Shown: positions 1 to 8,265 of the stretch, piece after piece | Layout: the number at the start of each line of letters is the position of its first letter | Numbering within the stretch: position 1 is the stretch's first letter | From: Ornithinibacillus halophilus | GTDB taxonomy: Bacteria; Bacillota; Bacilli; Bacillales; Amphibacillaceae | DNA length: 64,000 nt | Direction of reading: 5' to 3' | Assembly (NCBI RefSeq): GCF_900129485.1 | Contig: NZ_FQVW01000010.1 | Location: 1-64,000 of the forward strand | Position numbers and translations under genes: made by a program | The notes under the pieces: generated by a model | What the model was told of the DNA's origin: nothing | Seen by the model: only the letters and a program-made list of their open reading frames with translations | The model's database searches: none

Positions 1-231
1 GGGAGCGAGTTCCTCCCTGTGTCGAGCATATCCTCTTTATCGGGGAGCGAGTTCCTCCCTGTGTCGAGCATATCCTCTTTATCGGGGAGCGAGTTTCACC
101 CTGTGGCGAGCGAATTCCATTGACCAGGGAGCGAGTTTCTACCAACGGCGAGCAAATACCATAGTCCGTGGAGCGAGTCTCTACCAACATGGAGCGAATT
201 CCTCCCAACGTGGAGCGCATCCCCTCTCCCC
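1..231. repeat. 21-bp tandem repeat array, truncated by window edge
   Basis: About eleven copies of a 21-bp unit begin at 1, 22, 43, 64, 85, 106, 127, 148, 169, 190 and 211. Each carries a GGAGCGA-like or GCGAGCA-like core followed by a pyrimidine-rich half. The first four copies form two nearly identical 42-bp dimers; later copies diverge. The period is exactly 21 throughout, so copies arose by slippage or unequal crossover. No ORF with a start and ribosome site uses the array. It continues past the left edge, so the true copy number is unknown. Confidence 0.9.
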
Positions 232-271
232 CTCAACCTTCAAGAGATATATTCCACACCATTATTTCACC

Positions 272-302
272 AAAAAAGAACTGAGGGCTACCCACCAGTT
301 CT
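272..302 (-). terminator. Intrinsic terminator of the 303-1502 gene
   Basis: On the minus strand AGAACTG pairs with CAGTTCT across a loop and is followed by TTTTTT, directly after the stop codon of the upstream minus-strand gene. Confidence 0.7.
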
Positions 303-1502
303 CTACATTTCTATAAATCTACAATACTTTTCCACCACATCATCTTGCAAGATTCCCTCATTGTAAAAATGATTTATATAAACCCCCATCGCCATTTCAT
401 TTTCTTCTGTTATCTCTGCTTTCAGCAAAACAGGGTTAATGACATCTGCTAGTTCAGTAGGATTCTCATACATCGTATTCCATGCTCGGACTTGCAGCTC
501 TAAGTCGTCTCCTAGTGCTGCTTCTTCTAATTCGTCTATAGGTAATGCCTCATTAAAGGAAGCGTATGGGTCTTCATAAACATCCGAGTAAATGAAGGAA
601 ATCGGTTCGTAGGTTTCTAAACCATAAGTAAAACGTTCACCTTCAACAACAACCTCAATTTCATCTGAATCAAAATTTATTTCTCCATTCTCAAGAGAAA
701 TACCATTTTCAAATGATCGAATAGGACATGTCACATCTGGAGTGATTAACCAATAATTAGGTTCTGTGTCCAACTGGCTAACATATTGATTTACTGATAT
801 TTCCTCTAATTTGTCTTCATCCCTAAGCTTTGTATACAGGCTCGGACGATAATAATAGACAGCATCCATCTTCTTCATTGTAATGGTCCATTCGGCTTCT
901 GGTGATTCAAACAACACACGAAAAGCAAATCCTTCTCGTGTCTTTTGTAATTCATCGTAAATAAACCATTGGCCAACCTCAAGTGGTGAGTCAGTCATTT
1001 CAGTTAATACATTTATAAATATTAAATGGATGATTGCCTTAGTTGAAAATCCACCATCGGTATTAATATAAAGATGTAGCACATCATCTTCCCAGGTAAT
1101 TCTTTGAATAGTAGAGTCATGTAGACTATCTTCAAAAACCTCTTTTACTGCTTTTGGTAATTCAGCCACGGCATCCTCTGTTTGTTTATGTGCTAAATCT
1201 AGTATGTTTTCGAATTCCTCACTTGCCTCTCGAACCCAGTTTAAGTAATCTGAACGAATTGCTTTTGGTAAAGTTGGTTGATTTAAAGTGCCATCTAGAA
1301 CATTAGGTATAAATTTTTCAGGTAAGACCTGCAACAATTCTTCCTTCACTTCCTCTAATTCTTCCTTTAAACGTTGCTTGATGTCTTCCCCTTCTTCCTC
1401 AGCATCCCGAATTACAGCTTCCCATTCCTCATCTGTTTCAGGTATAGGAAGCAAGTTACATTGTTGAAATCGTATTTTTGCTTCTTTTGTTAAGTTCCAC
1501 AT
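303..1502 (-). CDS. Hypothetical cytoplasmic protein, possibly DUF4085-like
   Basis: A 399-residue acidic protein without signal peptide or membrane segment. Residues 20-65 are Glu/Lys-rich and probably helical; the rest is mixed alpha/beta. The opening (MWNLTKEAK...) reminds me of the DUF4085 family of Bacillus, but I cannot confirm that and no catalytic motif is apparent. It starts 16 bp downstream of the amidase stop on the same strand, so the two are probably co-transcribed and share the terminator at 272-302. Function unknown; the reading frame itself is secure. Confidence 0.75.
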   Translation of the reverse strand: MWNLTKEAKIRFQQCNLLPIPETDEEWEAVIRDAEEEGEDIKQRLKEELEEVKEELLQVLPEKFIPNVLDGTLNQPTLPKAIRSDYLNWVREASEEFENILDLAHKQTEDAVAELPKAVKEVFEDSLHDSTIQRITWEDDVLHLYINTDGGFSTKAIIHLIFINVLTEMTDSPLEVGQWFIYDELQKTREGFAFRVLFESPEAEWTITMKKMDAVYYYRPSLYTKLRDEDKLEEISVNQYVSQLDTEPNYWLITPDVTCPIRSFENGISLENGEINFDSDEIEVVVEGERFTYGLETYEPISFIYSDVYEDPYASFNEALPIDELEEAALGDDLELQVRAWNTMYENPTELADVINPVLLKAEITEENEMAMGVYINHFYNEGILQDDVVEKYCRFIEM

Positions 1503-1518
1503 GATGTCACCTCATCAT

Positions 1519-2997
1519 CTAATAGGTTGGATTTTTCGTTACATCAATCCATAGATCTGTTTCTTCTAATTGCCCAGCTAGTTGTAAAAGAAGATCTTCA
1601 CGACCACGCCTTGCTATTACTTGAACTCCAACTGGAAGCCCATCTTTTGTTAAATGCATCGGTAGTGTCATTGCAGGCTGGCCGGTTAAATTCGCCAGTT
1701 GTGTAAATGGAGTACGCTCTAAGCTTTTATTCGCAAGCTGGTCAACAAAGCCTGTTTTCTTCAACGTTCCACCTAACCCTAGTCCACCGATTGTTCGAAT
1801 TAGTCGTTTTTCAAATTGAGTTGGATCAAGTTCACCTATTTTTGATGGCGGAAAAGCTGTCGTAGGTGTGATATAGAAATCATACTCATCATGGAAATTC
1901 TCCATTTGTATCGCTGCTTCATCCCAATATTTTAAACTAGTTAAAAACTCTTCTGCATTCACTGCTTTACCAAGTAAGCCAAGAATCCATGTGGTAGGTT
2001 CCACATCTTTGAATGTAACCTTACGTCCAATCATATCTTCAATTGCAGATAAGGTAGTGGCTACTTCAGCAAAGTAGAGCATCATGTAACTATTGGCAAT
2101 TCTTTTACCATCAACTGGTGCTTCCTTTTCTACAATGTTATGGCCCAGACTTTCTAATAACTTCACTGTATTCATCACGGCATCTTTACATTCAGCATCT
2201 ACTTCCGTTCCAATTGGAGAAGTAGTTGTAAAGGCAATTTTCAAAGACTTTTTCATAGGAGTTCTACTTGCTTCTAAATATGAACCATCAAATGGAGGTG
2301 CCATAAAAGCATTTGCTCTGTCATGTTGATATTGATCAAGCATCGCTGCACTATCCCTGACAGATCTACTTAAAATATGGTCAACACTTGCTCCTTGCCA
2401 AACGCGACCTCTATCAGGACCTACTGGAGCACGACCACGTGTTGGTTTTAATCCGAATAAACCACAAAAAGCGCCAGGAATACGAATCGATCCACCACCA
2501 TCATTAGCTCCTGCAATAGGAACAATCCCTGCTGCTACTGCTGCTGCCGATCCACCACTGGAACCACCTGGTGTATATTCCGTATTCCATGGATTCCTTG
2601 TCGGTCCATTATGTACTGGTTCCGTTACGCCCAACAAAGCAAATTCTGGTACGTTTGTTTGCCCAATAATCGAAACGCCTGTACGTTTTACTTGGCGAAC
2701 AAATTCACTATCTTCTTTGGCAATATAATCAGCTAAAACTTTTGAGCCGCTAGTCATTGGATGTCCTTTGGATTCTTGAGAAATATTTTTTGTTAACATC
2801 GGTACACCCGTAAATATTCCATTTGCGAGTTGTTCATCAGGTTGCTTACCAAATTGGTGGATTACTGCGTTGAGTTCTCCATTTTTTTGCTCCATTTCCT
2901 GTAACGCCATTACACGAACTTCTTTAGGAGTTACCTCTTTGTTTCTAATTAATTCAGCTAACCCTAGCCCATCATATTTCTTATATTCAAACACCAC
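1519..2997 (-). CDS. Amidase-signature family hydrolase
   Basis: A 492-residue amidase-signature enzyme that should hydrolyse a carboxamide to acid and ammonia. The Ser-cisSer-Lys triad is visible: Lys70 in PMLTKNIS, the cis-Ser in the GGSSGGS loop (about 144-150), and nucleophile Ser170 in NDGGGSIRIPG. The C-terminal 'FTQLANLTGQPAMTLP' segment is also typical. It is not GatA: no gatC or gatB is nearby and the length and loop sequences fit stand-alone amidases (the family that includes 6-aminohexanoate-cyclic-dimer hydrolase and general amidases). The start is a GTG just downstream of GGAGG on the minus strand. Substrate cannot be read from sequence. Confidence 0.9.
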   Translation of the reverse strand: MVFEYKKYDGLGLAELIRNKEVTPKEVRVMALQEMEQKNGELNAVIHQFGKQPDEQLANGIFTGVPMLTKNISQESKGHPMTSGSKVLADYIAKEDSEFVRQVKRTGVSIIGQTNVPEFALLGVTEPVHNGPTRNPWNTEYTPGGSSGGSAAAVAAGIVPIAGANDGGGSIRIPGAFCGLFGLKPTRGRAPVGPDRGRVWQGASVDHILSRSVRDSAAMLDQYQHDRANAFMAPPFDGSYLEASRTPMKKSLKIAFTTTSPIGTEVDAECKDAVMNTVKLLESLGHNIVEKEAPVDGKRIANSYMMLYFAEVATTLSAIEDMIGRKVTFKDVEPTTWILGLLGKAVNAEEFLTSLKYWDEAAIQMENFHDEYDFYITPTTAFPPSKIGELDPTQFEKRLIRTIGGLGLGGTLKKTGFVDQLANKSLERTPFTQLANLTGQPAMTLPMHLTKDGLPVGVQVIARRGREDLLLQLAGQLEETDLWIDVTKNPTY

Positions 2998-3193
2998 AAC
3001 GACTCCTCCATTTCATTATAGACTTGTGAAAATTCAAAAACCTTTCATTTATGTTTATTTTACCACATTTATCTACTTTTGATATTGCACTTCAATATCA
3101 TTTACAAAAATCGCCAATTTTCACACCTGCCCACCTCTTTCATAAGATAGTTAACCAGGATTGCTATTAATCCTATAGTAAAGGAGATAGTAG

Positions 3194-4624
3194 ATGATGG
3201 AATTAACATTCGCACACTGGTTGTATTTAGCAGGGACATTGCTCATTATATTAACGATGTTATTCAGACAAAATGTCGTTGTCCCAGCAATTATTATGAG
3301 TTTCTTTGTAGCCTGGACCTATACAGGATCTTTCCTAGATGGAGTTCATTCGATATTTAATGCCAACTTAACAGCTGCAACTGAGCTATTTAACATCTTC
3401 CTAATTATTGCCGTAATGACTGCCTTATTACGTTCTATTCAGTCAATTGGTGCCGATGAACAAATGGTTCAACCATTTCAAAAAGTCATGAAAAACGGTA
3501 CTTTATCCTTTTGGGTGCTAGTCATAGTCACATACTTTTTATCCCTATTCTTTTGGCCAGCACCTGCTGCACCACTTATCGGTGCATTACTAATCCCAGT
3601 TGCCATTCGAGCAGGCCTGCCTCCAATCGGTACAGCCATCGCCATTTCACTAGCTGGTCATGGTATGGCATTGTCTTCTGATTTTATTTTAAAAGTTGCA
3701 CCAGAATTAACAGCTTCAAGTAGTACCGCATTAGAAGCGAGTGCCATTGGCCAGCAAACATTAATCCTATCGTTAATTGCTGGAGCTGTTTCGCTAACAA
3801 TTGCATATTTCATGGTACGAAAATCAATTAAAAAGCCATCTAAGCAAAACCTTATAGACTGGGAAAATAGTGGTGGAGATGATTTGAAGATCAGTGCTGA
3901 TGACCAAGAGGTGAAAAAAGGGAAATATAGTTCTATTTTTGCTGTATTTGTTCCAACCATCTTTTTACTGATTGTAACGTACGTCGTAATCGCAACATTC
4001 TCCGATTTCATCCCGTCGATAGAAGATGGTGCAGGTTCCTCACTGGTCGGTGGTACAGCAATTTTATTAATTATTGTCATGTCCCTATTTCGTGATTATA
4101 AAAAAACATTGCAAGAAGTTAGCGATCATATCGTCAATGGCTTTGTGTTCGCTTTTAAAGTAATGGGGTTAGTAATTCCTGTAGCAGCATTTTTCTTTAT
4201 TGGAAGTGGTGAATTAGCAGGGCAAATTTTTGGAACGGACCCTGATTCAACCCCTTCTTTCCTGTTTGATTTAGTTCAAGAAAGTCAGGCATACATTCCG
4301 AATAACACCTTTTTCACAGCATTTGGTGTACTAATATTAGGAATGATATCTGGTCTTGATGGCTCAGGCTTTTCTGCCCTTCCATTAATCGGTTCGTTAT
4401 CGGAAGCACTAGCTACTTCTACTGGTATGGATGCAACAACCCTTGCTTCCATTGGCCAAATCGGCGCTATTTGGGTAGGTGGAGGAACACTTGTAGCATG
4501 GTCACCTATTATCGCTATCGCTGGTTTTGCAAAAATATCTGTCATCGACCTCGTTCGAAAAAGCTTTATCCCTGTCGTCATTGGGTTAATTATGACAACA
4601 GCTTTAGCTTTAATACTGTTTTAA
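3194..4624 (+). CDS. Multi-pass membrane protein, putative transporter
   Basis: A 476-residue polytopic protein with about 11-12 hydrophobic segments and one hydrophilic loop (residues about 215-245, KKPSKQNLIDWENSGGDD). The Pro/Ala-rich 'WPAPAAPLIGALLIP' and Gly/Ser-rich re-entrant-like segments ('GMISGLDGSGFSALPLIGSL') resemble ion-transporter-superfamily carriers. I cannot assign a substrate. The start follows AAGGAG with 7-nt spacing. It is transcribed divergently from the amidase and ends in a hairpin at 4634. Divergent placement could mean a shared substrate with the amidase, but that is only inference. Confidence 0.8.
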   Translation: MMELTFAHWLYLAGTLLIILTMLFRQNVVVPAIIMSFFVAWTYTGSFLDGVHSIFNANLTAATELFNIFLIIAVMTALLRSIQSIGADEQMVQPFQKVMKNGTLSFWVLVIVTYFLSLFFWPAPAAPLIGALLIPVAIRAGLPPIGTAIAISLAGHGMALSSDFILKVAPELTASSSTALEASAIGQQTLILSLIAGAVSLTIAYFMVRKSIKKPSKQNLIDWENSGGDDLKISADDQEVKKGKYSSIFAVFVPTIFLLIVTYVVIATFSDFIPSIEDGAGSSLVGGTAILLIIVMSLFRDYKKTLQEVSDHIVNGFVFAFKVMGLVIPVAAFFFIGSGELAGQIFGTDPDSTPSFLFDLVQESQAYIPNNTFFTAFGVLILGMISGLDGSGFSALPLIGSLSEALATSTGMDATTLASIGQIGAIWVGGGTLVAWSPIIAIAGFAKISVIDLVRKSFIPVVIGLIMTTALALILF

Positions 4625-4633
4625 ATTGGATGG

Positions 4634-4665
4634 AAATCTGAGCTTAATGGCTCAGGTTTTCTTTT
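4634..4665 (+). terminator. Intrinsic terminator after membrane transporter gene
   Basis: CTGAGC (4638-4643) pairs with GCTCAG (4650-4655), followed by a T-rich run at 4657-4666. Confidence 0.7.
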
Positions 4666-4749
4666 TCACTTGAAGCATAGACAGGTTCTTTAGCACAATA
4701 CATTAATTCTTTTAATTGGCTCAAACTAATTGAAAAAGGAGGGATATTC

Positions 4750-4848
4750 TTGAGTACTAATAAAGGCAAAAAGAAGAAAAACAAAAATAAAGAAGAATTA
4801 AATGAAATGAAGGGCGGAAAAGAAAGGCATCGCCGGAATCGATCATAA
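4750..4848 (+). CDS. Very small Lys/Arg-rich protein (32 aa)
   Basis: A TTG start at 4750 lies 6 nt after a strong AAAAAGGAGGGA site and encodes 32 residues, about half Lys, Arg or Asn, ending in RHRRNRS before TAA at 4846. A good bidirectional terminator follows at once. This composition is common among small spore-core or nucleic-acid-binding proteins of Bacillaceae, but I recognise no family. The strong ribosome site plus an adjacent terminator is the case for it being real. Confidence 0.55.
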   Translation: MSTNKGKKKKNKNKEELNEMKGGKERHRRNRS

Positions 4849-4857
4849 AAATATATT

Positions 4858-4900
4858 TGTGCACTGGTAGTATGATTAACCACTAGTGCACACTTTTGTT
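4858..4900. terminator. Bidirectional terminator
   Basis: TGTGCACT-GG (4858 on) pairs with CTAGTGCACA ending at 4892, followed by CTTTTGTTTTTT on the plus strand. It separates the small plus gene from the convergent minus gene that ends at 4903. Confidence 0.75.
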
Positions 4901-4902
4901 TT

Positions 4903-5652
4903 TTATTCTTCTTTTTCACCTGGCTTGTTCCAATCGAAATCTGCTTCTTCCAGTAAATCATAAAAATCATTGTTTCCAACAACTTTATAAGCATTGCCAT
5001 CAATTGTTAGGTACGTATCATATACAACCATACTACTATAAAACGTACTTCTAAAATATAAGCGATAGAAATTATCTTGATCGCCTTTATTTATCATTCG
5101 TTTCCTTAGCTCGATGGAAGACAATTCATCAACAATTTGATTGATCATCTGCTGATTTTCAATAACAGCCTCACGTTTTACGATTTCTTGATTCCATAAT
5201 TCTTTTGCATCTTCATTACTTTGATTATTATAAATTTCAACGGATTCGATGGAGTCAAGGTTTAGCATTTGGTCATCTTCTATCGTTTCTGAGAATGTTG
5301 TTGTTTGAAATACGATAAACAGAGAAATGATGAGAAGTAGCCCAATTCCCCCTACGGACGTTGTGGTCAATAAATATTCCTTTTCTTCCCGGTCATATTT
5401 ATATTCCATAAAGGCTCGAAAACCTAAAAGGATCAATAAGTAACCAAAGATTATATAGTATTCAACATAAGAAATCATATACAAAATAATTGCTAAAATA
5501 AGTCCAACTAAAAGTATGACCCGTTCTCCCCATTTATGCATGTTATTAACTGGCCTGAATGCAACACCATCAGGAATAATATTATATTTTTTCTGTATGT
5601 ACCTGTTTATAATCGATGTCAAAATAAGAACAGCTATTATGAAGTAAAGCAT
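4903..5652 (-). CDS. DUF4181-like membrane protein
   Basis: About 249 residues from the ATG at 5652, which starts with a hydrophobic segment (MLYFIIAVLIL). An upstream in-frame start at 5700 would add 16 polar residues and lacks a ribosome site. The N-terminal half has four membrane segments and the 'NNMHKWGERVILLVGL' stretch characteristic of DUF4181 proteins. After the fourth segment (about residue 110) comes an extracytoplasmic domain ending in an acidic tail. Function unknown; the soluble half looks like a small mixed alpha/beta sensor or binding domain. Confidence 0.75.
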   Translation of the reverse strand: MLYFIIAVLILTSIINRYIQKKYNIIPDGVAFRPVNNMHKWGERVILLVGLILAIILYMISYVEYYIIFGYLLILLGFRAFMEYKYDREEKEYLLTTTSVGGIGLLLIISLFIVFQTTTFSETIEDDQMLNLDSIESVEIYNNQSNEDAKELWNQEIVKREAVIENQQMINQIVDELSSIELRKRMINKGDQDNFYRLYFRSTFYSSMVVYDTYLTIDGNAYKVVGNNDFYDLLEEADFDWNKPGEKEE

Positions 5653-5826
5653 TTTAATCTCAATCCCCCTAGTGTTTAGTCTTATTAAAGACGAATACAA
5701 TTAAAAAAAGTCCCAAATTATGATTAATTTTATCATATAACTCTAATCAAATTCTAATCTTCCTATCGCTATCCTCTAATCTTAACCGGATATAGTGTAG
5801 ATATAGAAATTAAGAGGAGGAATAAT

Positions 5827-6384
5827 ATGAATAGGAAAATACTAACGAGTGTTGTGACGATAGGAATCTTATTAGGTGGTGGAGCTACAATTATGGCTAC
5901 TTCAATCGATGGTGCTGAAAGTAGTTTAGTAAAAAAAGAAAATATTGAAGTAAATGGAGAAAAAAACACAACAAAGCAAATACTTACTGCATCCGAAGCA
6001 AAAGAAATTGCATTATCTGAACATGATGGTCGTATTGATTCAATTGAATTAGAATATGATGATGGCTATTCCTATTATGAAGTGGAGATTGAAAATAAAG
6101 CTGCAGAATATGACGTTTATGTAGATGCATATACTGGTGAAGTGTTAGGAGTAGAAACCGACGATATAAATGATGATTATACCCACTCCACACAAGATAT
6201 GATTACATCTGAAGAAGCGATTGAAATTGCTCTGAAACAAGTTGAAGGTAAGGTAGTAGAAATCGAATTTGATGAGGATGACGGTCGCTTTGAATATGAA
6301 ATTGAGTTAAAGACAGATAAAGGCGAAGCAGAAATTACCATCGATGCCATTACCGGTGAAGTAAGAGAACTAGAAATCGATTAG
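5827..6384 (+). CDS. Exported protein with two PepSY domains
   Basis: A 185-residue exported protein: signal or anchor segment at residues 5-25, then two PepSY repeats at about 53-112 and 127-185. Each has the form 'T-SEAK/EAIEIAL...V--IE-----YYEVEI-----EYDV-VDA-TGEV'. PepSY domains occur as peptidase propeptide inhibitors and as stand-alone regulators at the cell surface. The start follows AGAGGAGG with ideal spacing. No peptidase gene is adjacent, so its target is unknown. It is very acidic overall. Confidence 0.88.
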   Translation: MNRKILTSVVTIGILLGGGATIMATSIDGAESSLVKKENIEVNGEKNTTKQILTASEAKEIALSEHDGRIDSIELEYDDGYSYYEVEIENKAAEYDVYVDAYTGEVLGVETDDINDDYTHSTQDMITSEEAIEIALKQVEGKVVEIEFDEDDGRFEYEIELKTDKGEAEITIDAITGEVRELEID

Positions 6385-6450
6385 TTTTTGAAGATACTGG
6401 GAACCAACCAATTATACGCACTCTAAAAACGAGCGTTTAAAGACAGACTA

Positions 6451-6570
6451 GCGTAGGAAATACACGTAGACTCCTGCGGGAGAAAAGGCATAGGTGAGAC
6501 CCCACAGGACGAAAGTCCGAGGAGGCTCACCAGCCGCCCGCGGAAAGCGAAGTGTATTTTCCGTAGCGGT
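6451..6570. repeat. Interspersed ~120-bp structured repeat, copy 1
   Basis: Ends are inverted complements (GGAAATACAC near 6456, GTGTATTTTCC near 6552-6562). Internal complementary blocks (CTCCTGCGGGA / CCCGCGGAAAG; GGTGAGACC / GGAGGCTCACC) predict a multi-branched fold. A second copy at 26281-26399 is about 95% identical by eye. It is the familiar Bacillaceae intergenic repeat type with GACTCCTGCGGGA and GGCTCACC blocks. No coding function. Confidence 0.88.
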
Positions 6571-6735
6571 AGAAATCGCACCACCACTAAAAACTCGCAA
6601 CTATTTTCAAATATTACATCAAATTATCGTTATTCAGTTTTTTATGTATCTAAAACACTTTTATCCCAGCCTCTTCCCTGTCCACTAATTGGAGATTCTA
6701 TTTAATTCCCATTCTTTTGCCTCCGGTTTTCAAAG

Positions 6736-6966
6736 CTAATTCATTTCATATAGTTCTACCTTCTCGATCAAAGCCTCTTGAATTTTTGTTAATTCCGCTA
6801 TTGCAATCTCTGTTGTATCATACATTCCTAAGATGATTTCTTTCCTTCCCCAAAAACCATTATCAACAGTACCTACAAGAGCCTCATTCTTTCCTCCTAT
6901 ATTTTTACGTACTGTATATGAAATGCAATTAACTAATTCTTTTCTATTTTGACTTCTTATCCACAT
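6736..6966 (-). CDS. Small hypothetical protein (76 aa)
   Basis: A 76-residue soluble protein (MWIRSQNRKEL...) with a good AGGAGAG ribosome site 7 nt before the ATG. The pattern is a beta-rich first half ending 'ILGMYDTTEIAIAELTKIQEAL', then an amphipathic helix. Many Bacillus genomes carry short proteins opening 'WIRSQDK--L', but no function is known to me. It stands alone, transcribed divergently from the membrane protein at 7064. Confidence 0.65.
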   Translation of the reverse strand: MWIRSQNRKELVNCISYTVRKNIGGKNEALVGTVDNGFWGRKEIILGMYDTTEIAIAELTKIQEALIEKVELYEMN

Positions 6967-7063
6967 ATGTTATCTCTCCTAATCCTTCATGTTTTTCTAG
7001 ATTGATGGGTGATGGGTTTAATCTTGTCACGTTTTGAGAATAATGGTAACCGAGGTGAGACAA

Positions 7064-7369
7064 ATGAAACTACTATTAATTTTAGGAAGCATTCTCATTC
7101 CCATACTGATGGTTATATCTCAAAGCAAATGGGATTCTATGAAAGTAGTATTTAATATACTAGCACTTCTTTCAACACTTATTTTCGGTAACATTGCCTC
7201 CATCGCTATCTATGACATTATAAAAGATGGAACTGTATTTATGACCAACATCCATGGATTATTTCTCAACCCACTTTTCTTAATTACAGGTGCGTATTTA
7301 GGTGTCTATGTACTATCGGTATTGCTATTGCAAATCTATAGCTTTTTTCAAAAATCGAACTTCCCTTAA
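7064..7369 (+). CDS. Small membrane protein (101 aa), unknown
   Basis: From the ATG at 7064 (GAGGTGAGACAA immediately upstream) the protein has 101 residues and three hydrophobic segments: residues 2-17, 25-48 and 70-94. An in-frame ATG at 7034 lacks a ribosome site. The last codons overlap the end of the convergent gene at 7366 by 4 bp, with no terminator between them. Family not recognised. Confidence 0.7.
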   Translation: MKLLLILGSILIPILMVISQSKWDSMKVVFNILALLSTLIFGNIASIAIYDIIKDGTVFMTNIHGLFLNPLFLITGAYLGVYVLSVLLLQIYSFFQKSNFP

Positions 7370-7887
7370 ACCCCAATTTCAAATAGGTGTAGCATCGTTA
7401 GTATAGTAGGGATTGGAAGACAACTTTCTTTTTCTAGAGTTATATAATTTGTTCTTGGTGGTGTTTTGCTATTTTCCTCCATCACAACGATAAGATCCGT
7501 TCCCTCATAAAAAGATGTTTGCTTTGAACTGGTCTGTTTGGAAATTAGGTACTGTTTTCCTTGATAACTAAATTCTAGTTTTTTCTCAGACATTTTAAAT
7601 TTGCTCGTATCTGTTAAAATTACCCCTTGGAGCTCCGACAAACCATTTAATTTCCATTTTCGTTTTGCAACCCCAATATCCTCAGCTACTTCAAGTTTAG
7701 TTTCATTCATGTCTTTGAGCGATACATTAATAAACCAAGTGGTAAAATGTAAGGCTAATAGCTTCTGCCAAATATTTCGATGGTATTTTTGAATTTGGTA
7801 TTCTACTTTTCTATCTTTATTTAGTATATCTATTTCCACATTTGAGGTTATTCTTGTCGGAACATCATAAAAAAAATCGAATGACAT
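7366..7887 (-). CDS. Hypothetical protein, beta-rich, possibly tubby C-terminal-like
   Basis: A 173-residue protein with no signal peptide. Alternating hydrophobic strands ('WFINVSLKDMNETKLEVAEDI', 'KKLEFSYQGKQYLISKQ') resemble the beta-barrel LURP-one/tubby C-terminal-like fold seen in several Bacillus hypotheticals; this is a fold-level guess only. It follows the small membrane protein gene at 7909 by 21 bp on the same strand and is probably its operon partner. Confidence 0.65.
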   Translation of the reverse strand: MSFDFFYDVPTRITSNVEIDILNKDRKVEYQIQKYHRNIWQKLLALHFTTWFINVSLKDMNETKLEVAEDIGVAKRKWKLNGLSELQGVILTDTSKFKMSEKKLEFSYQGKQYLISKQTSSKQTSFYEGTDLIVVMEENSKTPPRTNYITLEKESCLPIPTILTMLHLFEIGV

Positions 7888-7908
7888 TAAAATCCTCCTA
7901 TTTTCTAG

Positions 7909-8121
7909 TTACGAAAAAAGATACAGCAATCCGGCAATGGTTAATCCTAAAATAATCCCAACATCTCCTGCATATTTTTTGTTTTGCTTCTTCTTTTCTC
8001 CGATAGCTATTATCTTACCTACGATAATCATTAAACCTGGTAAAATAATAAGTCCTTTTACTAGATCTGAACTACTAGTAAAATCTGAGATTAAAGGAAT
8101 AATGATCAATGTAAGAAACAT
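7909..8121 (-). CDS. Small membrane protein; true start probably upstream at a non-canonical codon
   Basis: The ATG at 8121 has no ribosome site and falls inside what reads as a first membrane helix. In-frame codons continue upstream to about 8169 (I-K-A-Y-N-I-R-Y-F-L-Y-I-L-A-I-L), where a good AAAGGGGCGG site lies about 9 nt before an ATA codon. An out-of-frame ATG-AAA-TAA lies between them. The product would be about 86 residues with three membrane segments. Either ATA is the start, an ATG was lost by mutation, or there is a base error. It is probably co-transcribed with the gene at 7366. Confidence 0.6.
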   Translation of the reverse strand: MFLTLIIIPLISDFTSSSDLVKGLIILPGLMIIVGKIIAIGEKKKQNKKYAGDVGIILGLTIAGLLYLFS

Positions 8122-8230
8122 TAGAATGGCTAATATGTATAAAAAATACCGAATATTGTACGCTTTTATTTCATTCCGCCCCTTTCACTTCTATCTAATT
8201 TTAACATAAAATATTCAGAATAGACTATCG

Positions 8231-8260
8231 AAAAAAGGACAGATTGGCAACCTGTCCTTT
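8231..8260 (-). terminator. Intrinsic terminator of the DUF4317 gene
   Basis: AAAGGACAG pairs with CTGTCCTTT around a 9-nt loop; on the minus strand a run of T follows (TTTTTTCG). Confidence 0.75.
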
Positions 8261-8265
8261 ACATT

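Noticed and set aside
3658-4080. Minus-strand 140-codon frame inside the membrane transporter gene
   Set aside because: Antisense shadow with no ribosome site; the plus-strand frame has consistent membrane-protein features.
6494-6688. Plus-strand 64-codon frame across the ~120-bp repeat
   Set aside because: Most of it is the structured non-coding repeat; no ribosome site.
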